This document shows, piece by piece, positions 34,045 to 43,848 of a DNA stretch of 64,000 bases (within the stretch, counting starts at the first letter, position 1; every line of letters begins with the position of its first letter). Source of the DNA: Enterobacter kobei (lineage in GTDB: Bacteria > Pseudomonadota > Gammaproteobacteria > Enterobacterales > Enterobacteriaceae); contig NZ_AP024590.1 of the NCBI RefSeq assembly GCF_018323985.1, positions 2,294,001-2,358,000 on the forward strand, in the 5' to 3' direction. The position numbers were made by a program, and so were the translations under genes. Under the pieces are notes generated by a model that was not told the DNA's origin, did not search any database, and saw only the letters and a list, made by a program, of their open reading frames with translations.

Positions 34045-37019
34045 TTCAGGTACACACTCCCGCTGTCGATCCAGTAATGGCTGCCGCTATGACGGCGATC
34101 GGCCAGCGTATTTAGTTTAAACGTCAGCGCATCCGCATCCACCGGCGTGCCGTCTGTCAGCCAGGCATCGCTCAGGGTGAAGGCTTCCGGCCCGTGCGCT
34201 TTGCTGCCGCCGGTAAATTGCAGGCGCACATTCAGCACGCCGTCACCGGCAATGGCTTTCGCCAGCTCCGGGGAGTTGATGCTGAGCGTATAGAGCGGCG
34301 TCGCGGGCCAGCGGGCGTTGGCCAGCTGACGGAAACCCAGCGTAACGTTGCCGCGCAGCGGGAAATGCAGTTTAGCATCGAGCTTCGCGCCGGGCTTGTC
34401 GAGGTCGATATCGTGATACCAGACGTTTTCATCGCGCAGGGTATTTACGGTGTTATCCAGCACGCCCAGATAGCGCACGGTGGAGTAGGCACCAATATCC
34501 GCCGCCTTAAAATTAAAGCGCGGCAGACGTAGATCCAGCGCCAGGCTGCATAGCATCGCACCGACGGCTGCGGTGGATTTCGGGTTGCCAATGCGCCCCT
34601 GCTGGCTAAACGGATACCACTCATGCACGCGGTATTTATCCAGCCACACCATACGGTTGACCGGCACCGGTTGCAGATGGCGGATCAACGCCTGTACGCC
34701 CGGCAGACAGCCCGGACGTCCGGTGATCAGCAGCACGTCGCAACAGTAGTGGGAAATGGCTTCGCACACTGCATGCAGCGGGGCGGTGAGGGTAAATTGC
34801 CCGGCGAGCATCGCGCTTTGCAGTTCACTGAAATTGACCTGTAACGGCACGGCGAAAATATCAAATTCCGCCGCGCCCTGCGGCAGTGCCGGATCGATGG
34901 CCTGTTTCAGGTAGTTAAGCACGTTGCGCGTCGGCGGCTGTTTGATCAGTTCGCCAAAGGTGGCGTGCAGACCGGCCAGCGGATCGTTGACGTCGCTGGA
35001 TTCCCAGGCCGCCAGGATCGCATGACCAATCGGCATGAACAGTTGCAGCGTAGTTTGCTGGCGTAACACCGCCTGAGTGTCAATGCGTCCGGAGTCGCCA
35101 AACAGCGTCGCCAGCAGCGCGGCGGCGTCAGTAATACCGGCTTTTTGCAGCTGCGTTTGCAGTGCTGGCAGCACGCAGCGCTGGATCACATCCAGCAGAA
35201 TGTCGTCCCCGGCGACTTTAAAGCCTTCGCGGAACAGCAACTGCGGCGTGATTTTAACATTGCTGCCGGTACCGTCATCCAGTTGATAGTGGGTGATGGC
35301 CATATCGGTAGTGCCACCGCCGATATCAATGGATGCGACGCGTAACGCGCGTCCCGCGACTTCCCCTGGCGCGACCGTGCGATCCGGGCGGGCGAGGGAG
35401 GCGAAAAAGGTTTCGGTCTGTCCGGCAAAGTGGGAAATGGCTTCGTTATACAGCCACACCAGCTGACCACAGCTGGCCTCGTCCCACTCCATCTGAATAC
35501 GCGGCACGGGCACGACACTTTTTTCCTGCTGCTTACGGCTGGCGAAGTCATCGTCCTGCGGGTGCCAGCCCATGGCTTTCCAGACCAGCGCAATCGCCTC
35601 GAACATGCGGCGACGGAAGATCTCGCGCTCCTGTTTCGGCATCGCCGACGGCAGGGTAAGAATAATGGTGCGCAGCTGTCGCGGCGACGCGGGAAAGCCC
35701 AGACGCAGACGTGTCGCCACGCTGTTGATCTGGCCGAGTGCCTGCGCCAGCAGTTCGCACAGCATGTGCGTCATCAGCGTACTGCGGCTGTACTGCGGCG
35801 AGAACACCGGCAGACGTTCGTCCAGCGGCAGCGTGTACAGCGGCTGGCCGTCGTCGTTCATCAGGTTCATCAACGGGAAAGCGGTTGCCAGCGGTTCGCG
35901 CTGGGATTTGCTGTTCATCTGACTGAAGCGCCAGTCCTGCAACACCGGGGTTTCATCCCACAGGTAACGGCGCGGGCTGGAGATACCGCTGTTGCCTTCG
36001 GTGCCCAGACGGCCCGTCGCCAGTTTGCGGGCTTCGTCACCCACGCGCACGATGGACGGCCAGATAAAGGCATCTTCACGGCCACTTTCCACCGAGAAAT
36101 GCTGTTTACCAAAGCGCGCTTCGGAAAACTCAAGGCGGCTGGTGAACAGCGGCTCGTTTAAAAATTGCGGTTCGCTCAGCGAGCGCACCTGGAGTTCGGC
36201 GGTCTGGCGCAGGCCATCGTTGGCATCGCCATGATCTTCGATGATCACGCCGCAGGTATGGGTGTTACCGACGTCGAGAATTAAATCCACCGGGATCGCC
36301 GGGGTGCTGAGCGTGTGGGTCACGATCCTCACTTCCGGCACGCTGAGCTGTTCGCCCAGCAGCGTCATCAGATTCAGCCAGTGCGCCTGATACTCAAAGC
36401 CGCGCAGGGCCTGAGCAATATCGCGCTCGCTGCGGTTTTCATGCTGAATAGCCTGCAAAAAAACTTCCCGCAGCCAGCCGTCGATCCACGTCTGATCGAG
36501 GAAATCCGCCACTTCGTCATCACGCCACGCCAGTGAAAAACGGGTGCCGTTCAGAATGTCGTTTTCAATAGGCGCAAGGGCGGCGGGGGACAGATCGTTA
36601 ATCTGGCTGTCGAGCGCCAGCGTCACGCGATGGGTGTGACCGTTGCTGTCCGGCTCGCTGAGCTTGCGGATCTGCACGCGCGCCCAGTTATCCGGGCCTT
36701 CAACAAAGGTGCGCGGTGGGTTGAAACGCAGAAACGGGATCGGCAGCCAGACGCCATCAAGCAGGGCGAGGGAACCCAGCAGGCCGAGAGTCGTTTCCGG
36801 TTTGACCACTTCTGCCGGGCCGCCGTTGCTGGCGGGCAGGGTGAAACGCTCGTTGACCAGATCGTAATCCAGACGCAACAGCGGGCCGTTGGCGGTTTTA
36901 CGCACGAAGCGGCCATTGTGGGTCGACACCAGCGGCGTCAGCCCGAAATCCAGAAATTGCACGCCGCTGTTGGCAATCAGCGTCACGCTCTGTTTGTAGT
37001 CGCAAAGATTTACCAGCAT
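34041..37019 (-). CDS. srfB: SrfB, large actin/Hsp70-fold ATPase-like protein
   Basis: 992 residues, the SrfB family. Two phosphate-binding motifs of the actin/Hsp70/sugar-kinase superfamily are visible: DVGNTHT at 249-255 and DIGGGTTD at 565-572. The protein is therefore likely an ATPase. The unusual spacing between the motifs marks an inserted domain. It begins 3 bases after the srfA stop and is coupled to srfC. Confidence 0.88.
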   Translation of the reverse strand: MLVNLCDYKQSVTLIANSGVQFLDFGLTPLVSTHNGRFVRKTANGPLLRLDYDLVNERFTLPASNGGPAEVVKPETTLGLLGSLALLDGVWLPIPFLRFNPPRTFVEGPDNWARVQIRKLSEPDSNGHTHRVTLALDSQINDLSPAALAPIENDILNGTRFSLAWRDDEVADFLDQTWIDGWLREVFLQAIQHENRSERDIAQALRGFEYQAHWLNLMTLLGEQLSVPEVRIVTHTLSTPAIPVDLILDVGNTHTCGVIIEDHGDANDGLRQTAELQVRSLSEPQFLNEPLFTSRLEFSEARFGKQHFSVESGREDAFIWPSIVRVGDEARKLATGRLGTEGNSGISSPRRYLWDETPVLQDWRFSQMNSKSQREPLATAFPLMNLMNDDGQPLYTLPLDERLPVFSPQYSRSTLMTHMLCELLAQALGQINSVATRLRLGFPASPRQLRTIILTLPSAMPKQEREIFRRRMFEAIALVWKAMGWHPQDDDFASRKQQEKSVVPVPRIQMEWDEASCGQLVWLYNEAISHFAGQTETFFASLARPDRTVAPGEVAGRALRVASIDIGGGTTDMAITHYQLDDGTGSNVKITPQLLFREGFKVAGDDILLDVIQRCVLPALQTQLQKAGITDAAALLATLFGDSGRIDTQAVLRQQTTLQLFMPIGHAILAAWESSDVNDPLAGLHATFGELIKQPPTRNVLNYLKQAIDPALPQGAAEFDIFAVPLQVNFSELQSAMLAGQFTLTAPLHAVCEAISHYCCDVLLITGRPGCLPGVQALIRHLQPVPVNRMVWLDKYRVHEWYPFSQQGRIGNPKSTAAVGAMLCSLALDLRLPRFNFKAADIGAYSTVRYLGVLDNTVNTLRDENVWYHDIDLDKPGAKLDAKLHFPLRGNVTLGFRQLANARWPATPLYTLSINSPELAKAIAGDGVLNVRLQFTGGSKAHGPEAFTLSDAWLTDGTPVDADALTFKLNTLADRRHSGSHYWIDSGSVYLK

Positions 37020-37022
37020 AAA

Positions 37023-38390
37023 TCAGGCACCTGTTTTTCTGAAGGTTACCGGCACCACGGTGTTGCCGTCATAGCGTGCGGTACATTGCGCCACGTCATT
37101 ACTGCCCGCGGTGCAGGTAATTTCCGGCATCGGGTAGCGGGAGCCATCGCTGCAACGTGCATTGCTGCGGCTTTTGATCATCAGCTCGCCGGTCTGATGC
37201 AGACCCGAGAACAGATCGGCGCGGCAGGTAATGTTGCCAGCCTGTACCAGACGGGCCGTGCCTTTGTTGTTCTGGATCTGATAGCGCAGAGTCGGCGCTT
37301 TGCCGGTGGCGTGATCTTTGATCTCCGGCGTCACGCGCCAGGTGCCGTTCAGGAAGCGGGTATTACCCGTTTTCACCTGGATGGCATCCATAACCAGCAC
37401 ATCTTTCGGGATCGCGGCGATCACCGCAGGCTCGCTCTTCTTCTCTTCGACAACCGGGGTTTTCACGGCGACGACATCCGCCTGATGCAGCGGCAGAGAA
37501 GCGGTAAGCTGTGGCGCAGGGCTGGCTGGGGTAATGACTGGCGCAGGCGTCGCAACCGGTGTCGGGGTGTTAGCCAGCGATGTTTCCGGCGTTGCCTGTT
37601 GTTTGAGTAGCATGGGGGCGGCGACAGCCGCGACGACCATCGCCGCCACGGGCAACAGCCACAGCGCGGCAGAGCGTTTTTTCGCCACCGGCGCGACAAC
37701 AGGCGCAGGAGCAGGCTCTGGTTCCGGGGCGGTCGGCGGCGTAACCGGGGGCGCAGGCTGTGGTTTTTCGTATACCGCACCGGCGACTTCTTCGGTTTTG
37801 ATCACCGGCGTCGGCGCTATCAGCGGCTCGTCGGCCTGGCTGAAATTCACCACCGGCGTTTCTTCCGGCTCTGGCGGTTCAACCAGTGTAATGACAGGCT
37901 CAGGGATCGCCTCCTCGCGCAGGCAAGCCAGCACATCATCACGGGCGTTTTCGTTCAGATTAACGAAGCCCCAGAAGGTGATAACCGGTTTGCCATCCAC
38001 CAGGAAAACGTGGTTGATGCCGGGAAACTGCAACGCTTTTTCCAGCAGTGAGCCAAACAGCTGCTGCGCGGTTTTGTTTGATTGCAGGCTTTTACGGCTC
38101 AGCGCGGCGGCACTGTCGAGGGTGCTTTCCAGATAGCGCAGGGCGCGAAAGCGCGCGTCTTCATCTGCGGCTTTCCAGGCGACGGCGTGGCCGTCAACCG
38201 GCGAATACCAGTCAACGCGATCGCCGTCGTCGTTGACCTGCGGAATGGCCAGACAGTCCACCATTGCCTGCTGTTTGCGCAGGCGTAATGCTTCACGAAT
38301 TTGCAGTGCCGAATCAAATACGGCCTGACCGCCGCCGCCAACTGCCTGAAAATCATCCAGATCGCCGCTGCGCAAGAGTGTTTTTGCCAC
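37023..38390 (-). CDS. srfA: SrfA, single-pass membrane protein of the srfABC operon
   Basis: 455 residues. A soluble N-terminal domain (1-160) is followed by a Pro/Glu/Ala-rich linker, one membrane helix at about 241-262 (AALWLLPVAAMVVAAVAAPMLL) preceded by KKR, a second Pro/Ala-rich linker, and a C-terminal domain of about 140 residues with several Cys. This suggests a protein that spans the inner membrane with its Cys-rich domain in the periplasm. It is first in the operon, so the promoter lies in 38391-38600. Confidence 0.85.
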   Translation of the reverse strand: MAKTLLRSGDLDDFQAVGGGGQAVFDSALQIREALRLRKQQAMVDCLAIPQVNDDGDRVDWYSPVDGHAVAWKAADEDARFRALRYLESTLDSAAALSRKSLQSNKTAQQLFGSLLEKALQFPGINHVFLVDGKPVITFWGFVNLNENARDDVLACLREEAIPEPVITLVEPPEPEETPVVNFSQADEPLIAPTPVIKTEEVAGAVYEKPQPAPPVTPPTAPEPEPAPAPVVAPVAKKRSAALWLLPVAAMVVAAVAAPMLLKQQATPETSLANTPTPVATPAPVITPASPAPQLTASLPLHQADVVAVKTPVVEEKKSEPAVIAAIPKDVLVMDAIQVKTGNTRFLNGTWRVTPEIKDHATGKAPTLRYQIQNNKGTARLVQAGNITCRADLFSGLHQTGELMIKSRSNARCSDGSRYPMPEITCTAGSNDVAQCTARYDGNTVVPVTFRKTGA

Positions 38391-38600
38391 GTTTTCATCC
38401 CATAGACTTCTTCACACGTCTACTTTACGCAAACCGGGTTGTAAACAAACGACAGAAGAGAGGCTAAAACCATTGAATTCTCGTCGTATTGAGCCGCGCT
38501 TTAGGTCTTGACGTTCACAAGAATTTAAAAATGAAATTTCGGTTAAGGAAGGTTAGGTGTAGCATAGCTCTAGGATAACCATGTTAATTAAAGGGATTTT

Positions 38601-40310
38601 ATGACTATCTTTGAAAAGCCGGGTCCGAACTGTAGCGATGAGGGTTACTACCGCTATGAGGTAGTGGGCGATAATACATGTATCATGAGTCGTGCGGGTA
38701 CCAGAAAGGTTGTTTATGTCAAGAAAGTGCCTGTAAGGGGAGTAACACTGACGGTAGGAATTTTTTTTGATGGTACTGGGAACAACTGGACCAATGGGAA
38801 TGATCTCCGAATTGCGTATGGTAACTGTAGCAACATGGTAGGGGAGGAAAGAGCAAAAGCGTGTGAAAAGTATGAGCAATATGCGAAAGATACTTACGAC
38901 AATGCAAGTTACAGATGCGGAATTACTAATATAACAAGGTTGTATAATCTCTATCAAACAGATGATGAACTTAACAACCAGGTAACCCAAGCTCAAATTA
39001 AAATCTATATTCCCGGTATTGGCACTGCAGATGGTAAATCTGATTCTTTGATTGGCATGGCATTAGGCAGTAGCCTCATAAAAGATTTTGAAGGAGTAGT
39101 CACCAAAACTGACGAGGTAATGGATAAAATCAGCACAGAACTGGCAAAATTCATTAAGCAAAACTCCGGACAAATAGCGATAGCTAAAGTTCAGTTTGAC
39201 CTATTTGGTTTTAGCCGTGGCGCAGCCTCTGCACGCCATTTTGCTAATCGCGTGATGAAGCAAGATCCTTTAATTGCGGAAGCTATTACACGCGGTCTCG
39301 AGTTATCTGGGCATCATGGAGAACCGGCTGGAGAGGTGCGCTTCCTGGGGCTTTTTGACACCGTGGCAGCAATAGGTAGTCTATTAAATTTTTACGATAT
39401 TAATGGCCGCAGCAACCCAGGCGTGGAATTAGAGTTACGCCCATCCGTAGCTCAGAAAGTATTCCAGATTAGCGCCATGCACGAATGTCGTTATAATTTT
39501 AGTCTGAATAGTATTAAGGGGATCTGGCCTGAATTAGCCCTGCCTGGTGCGCATGCTGATATTGGTGGCGGTTATAATTCAGTTGATTCATTTCTTCCAG
39601 AAAATGAAGATATCCTTTTGACCATGCCTGATTTTGAGGTAGTGAGTGAAGATGTAGATGAAAAACAGATTAAAGTTTATGTGCAAACGGAGTTAAGACG
39701 GGAGAGATTATTCGCACTGCCTGCATTAAAATATATATTGCCTCATGGAAAGATTGAGACAAGAGTAGTCTCTTGGCATTTAGTCAACCCAAATAAAGCG
39801 AGGGCATCTATTTTTGAGAAGAAAGTAGGGGCTGCAGTCTTTTTTGAGCGTCAGGCTATTCCTAATGACTGGGAAAAGGTATGTATGCGGGTGATGCTGG
39901 ATGCTGCCGAAGAAGCAGGAGCTAATTTTCAGGATATAGACCCTTTAGATCCTGACATGTCGATATGCGATGAACTTATCTCCTTTAGTAATAAATCAAT
40001 TGCGCAAGGGCGAGCAGTAAGATGTGGGAAAACACCCATGGGCTTCACAGCAGAAGAGATGCAAGTCATTGGTAAATACATGCATTGTTCAGCAAACTGG
40101 AATGTAGATTCAGACCGCAGTCTTTGGTTAAATCCTAAGAATGGAGAAATTTTCTTGCCGAGCAAAATTGCTGCCATGGATGAGCGACCATTCGTTTGGG
40201 CAAACGCACCGGGCGATGGCTGGATACGTTCAGTGTGGAAAATGGACGATCAACAGCAATGGGAAGAGCGCAGTCGTAAAAACAGCGATGCACTGGATCA
40301 AATCTTCTGA
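38601..40310 (+). CDS. Tle1-type phospholipase, candidate T6SS effector (DUF2235)
   Basis: 569 residues with an alpha/beta-hydrolase DUF2235 domain. The nucleophile elbow is GFSRG with Ser 205; the acid is probably D253 in LGLFDTVA and the His is H318 in LPGAHADIGGGY. FFDGTGNN at 55-62 is the typical family start. Tle1 enzymes are phospholipases A delivered by the type VI secretion system to destroy membranes of rival cells. It has no signal peptide. Two cognate-looking immunity lipoprotein genes follow directly. The gene is visibly A+T-rich relative to its neighbours, pointing to horizontal gain. Confidence 0.85.
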   Translation: MTIFEKPGPNCSDEGYYRYEVVGDNTCIMSRAGTRKVVYVKKVPVRGVTLTVGIFFDGTGNNWTNGNDLRIAYGNCSNMVGEERAKACEKYEQYAKDTYDNASYRCGITNITRLYNLYQTDDELNNQVTQAQIKIYIPGIGTADGKSDSLIGMALGSSLIKDFEGVVTKTDEVMDKISTELAKFIKQNSGQIAIAKVQFDLFGFSRGAASARHFANRVMKQDPLIAEAITRGLELSGHHGEPAGEVRFLGLFDTVAAIGSLLNFYDINGRSNPGVELELRPSVAQKVFQISAMHECRYNFSLNSIKGIWPELALPGAHADIGGGYNSVDSFLPENEDILLTMPDFEVVSEDVDEKQIKVYVQTELRRERLFALPALKYILPHGKIETRVVSWHLVNPNKARASIFEKKVGAAVFFERQAIPNDWEKVCMRVMLDAAEEAGANFQDIDPLDPDMSICDELISFSNKSIAQGRAVRCGKTPMGFTAEEMQVIGKYMHCSANWNVDSDRSLWLNPKNGEIFLPSKIAAMDERPFVWANAPGDGWIRSVWKMDDQQQWEERSRKNSDALDQIF

Positions 40311-40320
40311 GGGAACAGTG

Positions 40321-41010
40321 ATGAACAAGTCGAAGGGCCTGATAAGTATATTGGCCGGAGTGGTTTTAATTATTGGGTGCCATGACAGGCGGGCCGCAGT
40401 AATGACTCCCTTCGGCGAAGGAGTTAACGACTGGGGTAAAAAACTGCCTTACGACCACTGGCAGTTTAATTTTTTTTATCCCGAAAATCTGCCTGCCGCA
40501 GTGACAATGGCGTTTATTGAAGACGGAAATGTCAGTGAAACTGTATATCGCCAGCTCGATGCAGCACGACCCAGCCGTAACAGCAAAGGCAGCTGGAGCC
40601 GGACCGTGGGTGCCTTTACGGCGAATAGCAACACAGGAACAGCGCTGCCAGTGCATATGTTTATTTGCTGGGACTCTGTAATAGACAAAAAAGCATATGA
40701 GACAGAGATCTGGTTCGGTGAAGAAACATGGATGCAGATGACCACTGCTTATCCAGATCCCTATAAGCCCGGAATTATTTATTATCGTAACAATTTGATT
40801 ATTGGACTTGCCCCAGGCGGAACAGTCCGTGTATGGCTTGAAAATAATGGTGAAAAAGTAATGCTACAACGGTCTGTCAGACTGATTACGGTTTCCGGTG
40901 ATAAAATGCTCAGATGCAAAGGTATTACTCAGCATCCTAACGGTTATGTTTATTACGGAAAAATACCAGAGTTCTTGAAAGGGAAATCCTACCCATACGG
41001 TGAATGGTAA
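40321..41010 (+). CDS. DUF2931 lipoprotein, candidate immunity protein, copy 1
   Basis: 229-residue lipoprotein; lipobox IIGC with Cys 20. The mature chain is a DUF2931 domain, the family commonly found behind Tle phospholipase effectors as periplasmic immunity proteins. It starts 10 bases after the effector stop with GAGGGA upstream. From 40378 to 40921 it is almost identical to copy 2, while its signal peptide and its last 30 residues differ. Confidence 0.8.
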   Translation: MNKSKGLISILAGVVLIIGCHDRRAAVMTPFGEGVNDWGKKLPYDHWQFNFFYPENLPAAVTMAFIEDGNVSETVYRQLDAARPSRNSKGSWSRTVGAFTANSNTGTALPVHMFICWDSVIDKKAYETEIWFGEETWMQMTTAYPDPYKPGIIYYRNNLIIGLAPGGTVRVWLENNGEKVMLQRSVRLITVSGDKMLRCKGITQHPNGYVYYGKIPEFLKGKSYPYGEW

Positions 41011-41649
41011 TGCAAATATCATTTTAAAATTTTTCCATGGAGGGAAGTATGAATAAATTATTAAATGCGGCATTAATAATGGCTGGATTGGTGGCGTTAA
41101 GTGGCTGCCATGACAGGCGGGCCGCAGTAATGACTCCCTTCGGCGAAGGAGTTAACGACTGGGGTAAAAAACTGCCTTACGACCACTGGCAGTTTAATTT
41201 TTTTTATCCCGAAAATCTGCCTGCCGCAGTGACAATGGCGTTTATTGAAGACGGAAATGTCAGTGAAACTGTATATCGCCAGCTCGATGCAGCACGACCC
41301 AGCCGTAACAGCAAAGGCAGCTGGAGCCGGACCGTGGGTGCCTTTACGGCGAATTTCAACACAGGGACAGCGCTGCCAGTGCATATGTTTATTTGCTGGG
41401 ACTCTGTAATAGACAAAAAAGCTTATGAGACAGAGATCTGGTTCGGTAAAGAAACATGGATGCAGATGACCACTGCTTATCCAGATCCCTATAAGCCCGG
41501 AATTATTTATTATCGTAACAATTTGATTATTGGACTTGCCCCAGGCGGAACAGTCCGTGTATGGCTTGAAAATAATGGTGAAAAAGTAATGCCACAACGG
41601 TCTGTCAGACTGATTACGGTTTCCGGTGATAAAATGCTCAGATGCAAAG
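40378..41649. repeat. Tandem 544-bp direct repeat in the two immunity genes
   Basis: Segments 40378-40921 and 41106-41649 are about 99% identical at a fixed offset of 728 bases. The flanks on both sides differ completely, so the boundaries are sharp. Confidence 0.85.
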
Positions 41650-41753
41650 CAACTCGGCATCGCATAGATTTCAATTACAATGTGCCATCAGGATATGATC
41701 CCTTCATCAGGGATTTCATTAAAATGAAAAAATACCCTTACGGCAACTGGTGA
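41049..41753 (+). CDS. DUF2931 lipoprotein, candidate immunity protein, copy 2
   Basis: 234-residue lipoprotein; lipobox LSGC with Cys 20. ATG 41049 has GGAGGG just upstream and is preferred to an extension starting at 41037. The core (41106-41649) matches copy 1 with only about six differences that I counted, but the C-terminus is unrelated in its last 30-35 residues. Likely a tandem duplicate protecting against the same or a variant toxin. Confidence 0.8.
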   Translation: MNKLLNAALIMAGLVALSGCHDRRAAVMTPFGEGVNDWGKKLPYDHWQFNFFYPENLPAAVTMAFIEDGNVSETVYRQLDAARPSRNSKGSWSRTVGAFTANFNTGTALPVHMFICWDSVIDKKAYETEIWFGKETWMQMTTAYPDPYKPGIIYYRNNLIIGLAPGGTVRVWLENNGEKVMPQRSVRLITVSGDKMLRCKATRHRIDFNYNVPSGYDPFIRDFIKMKKYPYGNW

Positions 41754-41997
41754 TCACAGGACCATATAACGTGCTCATTTCGCTAATTTATGCAGAACCT
41801 TCATACAGTTAACTGGTACCGTCTTCAAGGTAGCATGCAACTAAGAAGGCGCATAACGCAAATTTCAAACCAGCCGATGGATGAATATTCAACAAAAATT
41901 GCAGCATTAGAATAACCTGATAGTGATTCGTTATTTGCCAGTTTTATATTGCTGTGCTGTGATCACTGTTGGTCATAAAAATCTATAAGGCATAACA

Positions 41998-43596
41998 ATG
42001 AACACAGGGAAAACGCTGCTCGCGCTGGCGCTCAGCACACTCTTACCGGCAAGCGCCGCGTTCGCGGCATCTAATGACACGCTGATTTATTGCTCTGAAG
42101 CCTCTCCGGAATCCTTCAATCCGCAGATCGCCAGCTCCGGCCCGACCTTCGTGGCCAGCTCGCAGGTGCTGTATAACCGGCTGGTGAATTTTGATCCGAA
42201 GAATAATACCCCGGTGCCGTCACTGGCGACGGAGTGGAAAATTTCCCCGGATGGCAAAACCTATACCTTTACGCTGCGTCAGGGTGTGAAATTTAACAGC
42301 AATAAATATTTCAAACCGACGCGCGATTTTAATGCTGATGACGTCATTTTCTCGGTCCTGCGCCAGAAAAATGCCGATCATCCGTATCACAACGTTTCTC
42401 AGGGCAATTACGAATACTTTAACGACGTAGGCCTGGATAAGCTGATCAAAGACGTGAAAAAGCTGGATGATTACCACGTTCAGTTTGTTCTTAACGAACC
42501 TAACGCGGCATTTCTTGCCGACTGGGGAATGGATTTCGCGTCTATTCTCTCCAGCGAATATGCCGATGCGATGCTGAAAAAGGGCACGCCGGAATATGTC
42601 GATACCTGGCCAATCGGTACCGGCCCTTATGCGCTGCAACAATATAAAGTGGATTCGCTGATCCGTTACGTCGCTAACCCGAATTACTGGGATGGTGAAG
42701 TGCCAACCAAACACCTGATCTTCTCCATCACGCCGAATGTGCAGACGCGCCTGGCGAAGCTGCAAACCAACGAGTGCCAGATCATCCCGGCACCTGCACC
42801 GGTGCAGTTTGACGAAATCAAGAAGAACAAGGATTTAGCGCTGCACTCCGTTGATGCGCTGAACGTCGGTTATCTGGCGTTTAACACCGAGAAAAAACCC
42901 TTCGATAACGTGCTGGTACGCCAGGCGCTGAACTACGCCACCGATAAAAAAGCCATCGTTGACGCGGTATTCCTTGGTTCCGGCACCGTGGCAAAATCGC
43001 CGCTGCCGCCAAACATGCTCGGCTTTAATAAAAATCTGAAGGATTACCAGTACGATCCGGAAAAAGCCAAAGCGCTGCTGAAACAGGCAGGCGTTGCAGA
43101 GGGTACGGAAGTGACGCTGTGGTCAATGCCGGTACAGCGTCCGTATAACCCGAACTCCAAACGCATTGCCGAGATGATCCAGAGCGACTGGGCGAAAGTG
43201 GGCGTGAAGGCGAAAATCGTCTCCTATGAGTGGGGCGAGTATCTTTCCGGTATGCGTAAAGGCGAGCACGACAGCGCGCTGTTTGGCTGGATGTCTGACA
43301 ACGGCGATCCGGATAACTTTGCCGATGTGCTGCTAGGCTGCAACAGCATCAAAACTGGCTCTAACGCCGCCCGCTGGTGCGACAAAGGCTATAACGAGCT
43401 GGTGCAGAAAGCGAAGCTGACCAGCGTGCCGGAAGAACGCGCGCGTCTGTACGAACAGGCGCAGGAAGTGTTTTATCAGCAGGCACCGTGGATTGCGCTG
43501 GCGAATGGCAAAACCTTTTATGCCACGCGCAGCAACGTGAGCGGGTATAGTGTCAGTCTGATGGGCAGTGATTTTTCCAAAGCCAAACTTAACTAG
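41998..43596 (+). CDS. Periplasmic peptide-binding protein (DppA/YgiS-like)
   Basis: 532 residues with a signal peptide (MNTGKTLLALALSTLLPASAAFA) and the family 5 solute-binding fold. It is similar along its length to E. coli DppA (YCSEASPESFNPQ, NPIGTGP-type block, MPVQRPYNPNSKRIAEMIQ, ISYEWGEY region). No permease or ATPase gene is near, so it probably shares the Dpp transporter or serves chemotaxis. ydcY follows 16 bases later. Confidence 0.88.
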   Translation: MNTGKTLLALALSTLLPASAAFAASNDTLIYCSEASPESFNPQIASSGPTFVASSQVLYNRLVNFDPKNNTPVPSLATEWKISPDGKTYTFTLRQGVKFNSNKYFKPTRDFNADDVIFSVLRQKNADHPYHNVSQGNYEYFNDVGLDKLIKDVKKLDDYHVQFVLNEPNAAFLADWGMDFASILSSEYADAMLKKGTPEYVDTWPIGTGPYALQQYKVDSLIRYVANPNYWDGEVPTKHLIFSITPNVQTRLAKLQTNECQIIPAPAPVQFDEIKKNKDLALHSVDALNVGYLAFNTEKKPFDNVLVRQALNYATDKKAIVDAVFLGSGTVAKSPLPPNMLGFNKNLKDYQYDPEKAKALLKQAGVAEGTEVTLWSMPVQRPYNPNSKRIAEMIQSDWAKVGVKAKIVSYEWGEYLSGMRKGEHDSALFGWMSDNGDPDNFADVLLGCNSIKTGSNAARWCDKGYNELVQKAKLTSVPEERARLYEQAQEVFYQQAPWIALANGKTFYATRSNVSGYSVSLMGSDFSKAKLN

Positions 43597-43612
43597 ATCG
43601 TAAGGAGAGGAT

Positions 43613-43846
43613 ATGTCGCATCTGGATGAGGTTATCGCGCGCGTGGATGCCACCATTGAAGAGAACGTCATCGCACACATGAACGAACTGCTGATTGCCC
43701 TGAGCGATGATGCGGAGTTGAGCCGCGAGGCGCGCTACGAGCAGCAGCAGCGCCTGCGTTATGCCATTGCACATAAGGATCGACACAACAAGGAAGAGCT
43801 GGAGGCCAGGCGCGAGCACCTGACCCATGGCGGCGTTATTCTCTGA
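43613..43846 (+). CDS. ydcY: YdcY, small conserved protein
   Basis: 77 residues as in E. coli YdcY, with the start MSHLDEVIARVDATIEENVI nearly identical. It is predicted to be helical and is rich in Arg, Glu and Gln. Function is unknown. Its stop lies 2 bases from the end of ydcZ on the other strand. Confidence 0.92.
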   Translation: MSHLDEVIARVDATIEENVIAHMNELLIALSDDAELSREARYEQQQRLRYAIAHKDRHNKEELEARREHLTHGGVIL

Positions 43847-43848
43847 TC

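Noticed and set aside
35430..37610. Large + strand ORFs opposite srfB and srfA (243 and 326 codons)
   Set aside because: Antisense to two conserved, coupled genes with clear domain motifs; the + strand translations are Arg/His/Gln-rich with no family features.
31873..38390. srfABC as secreted type III effectors
   Set aside because: SrfA has an internal membrane helix and SrfB is a large actin-fold protein; no secretion signal or T3SS gene is seen here.
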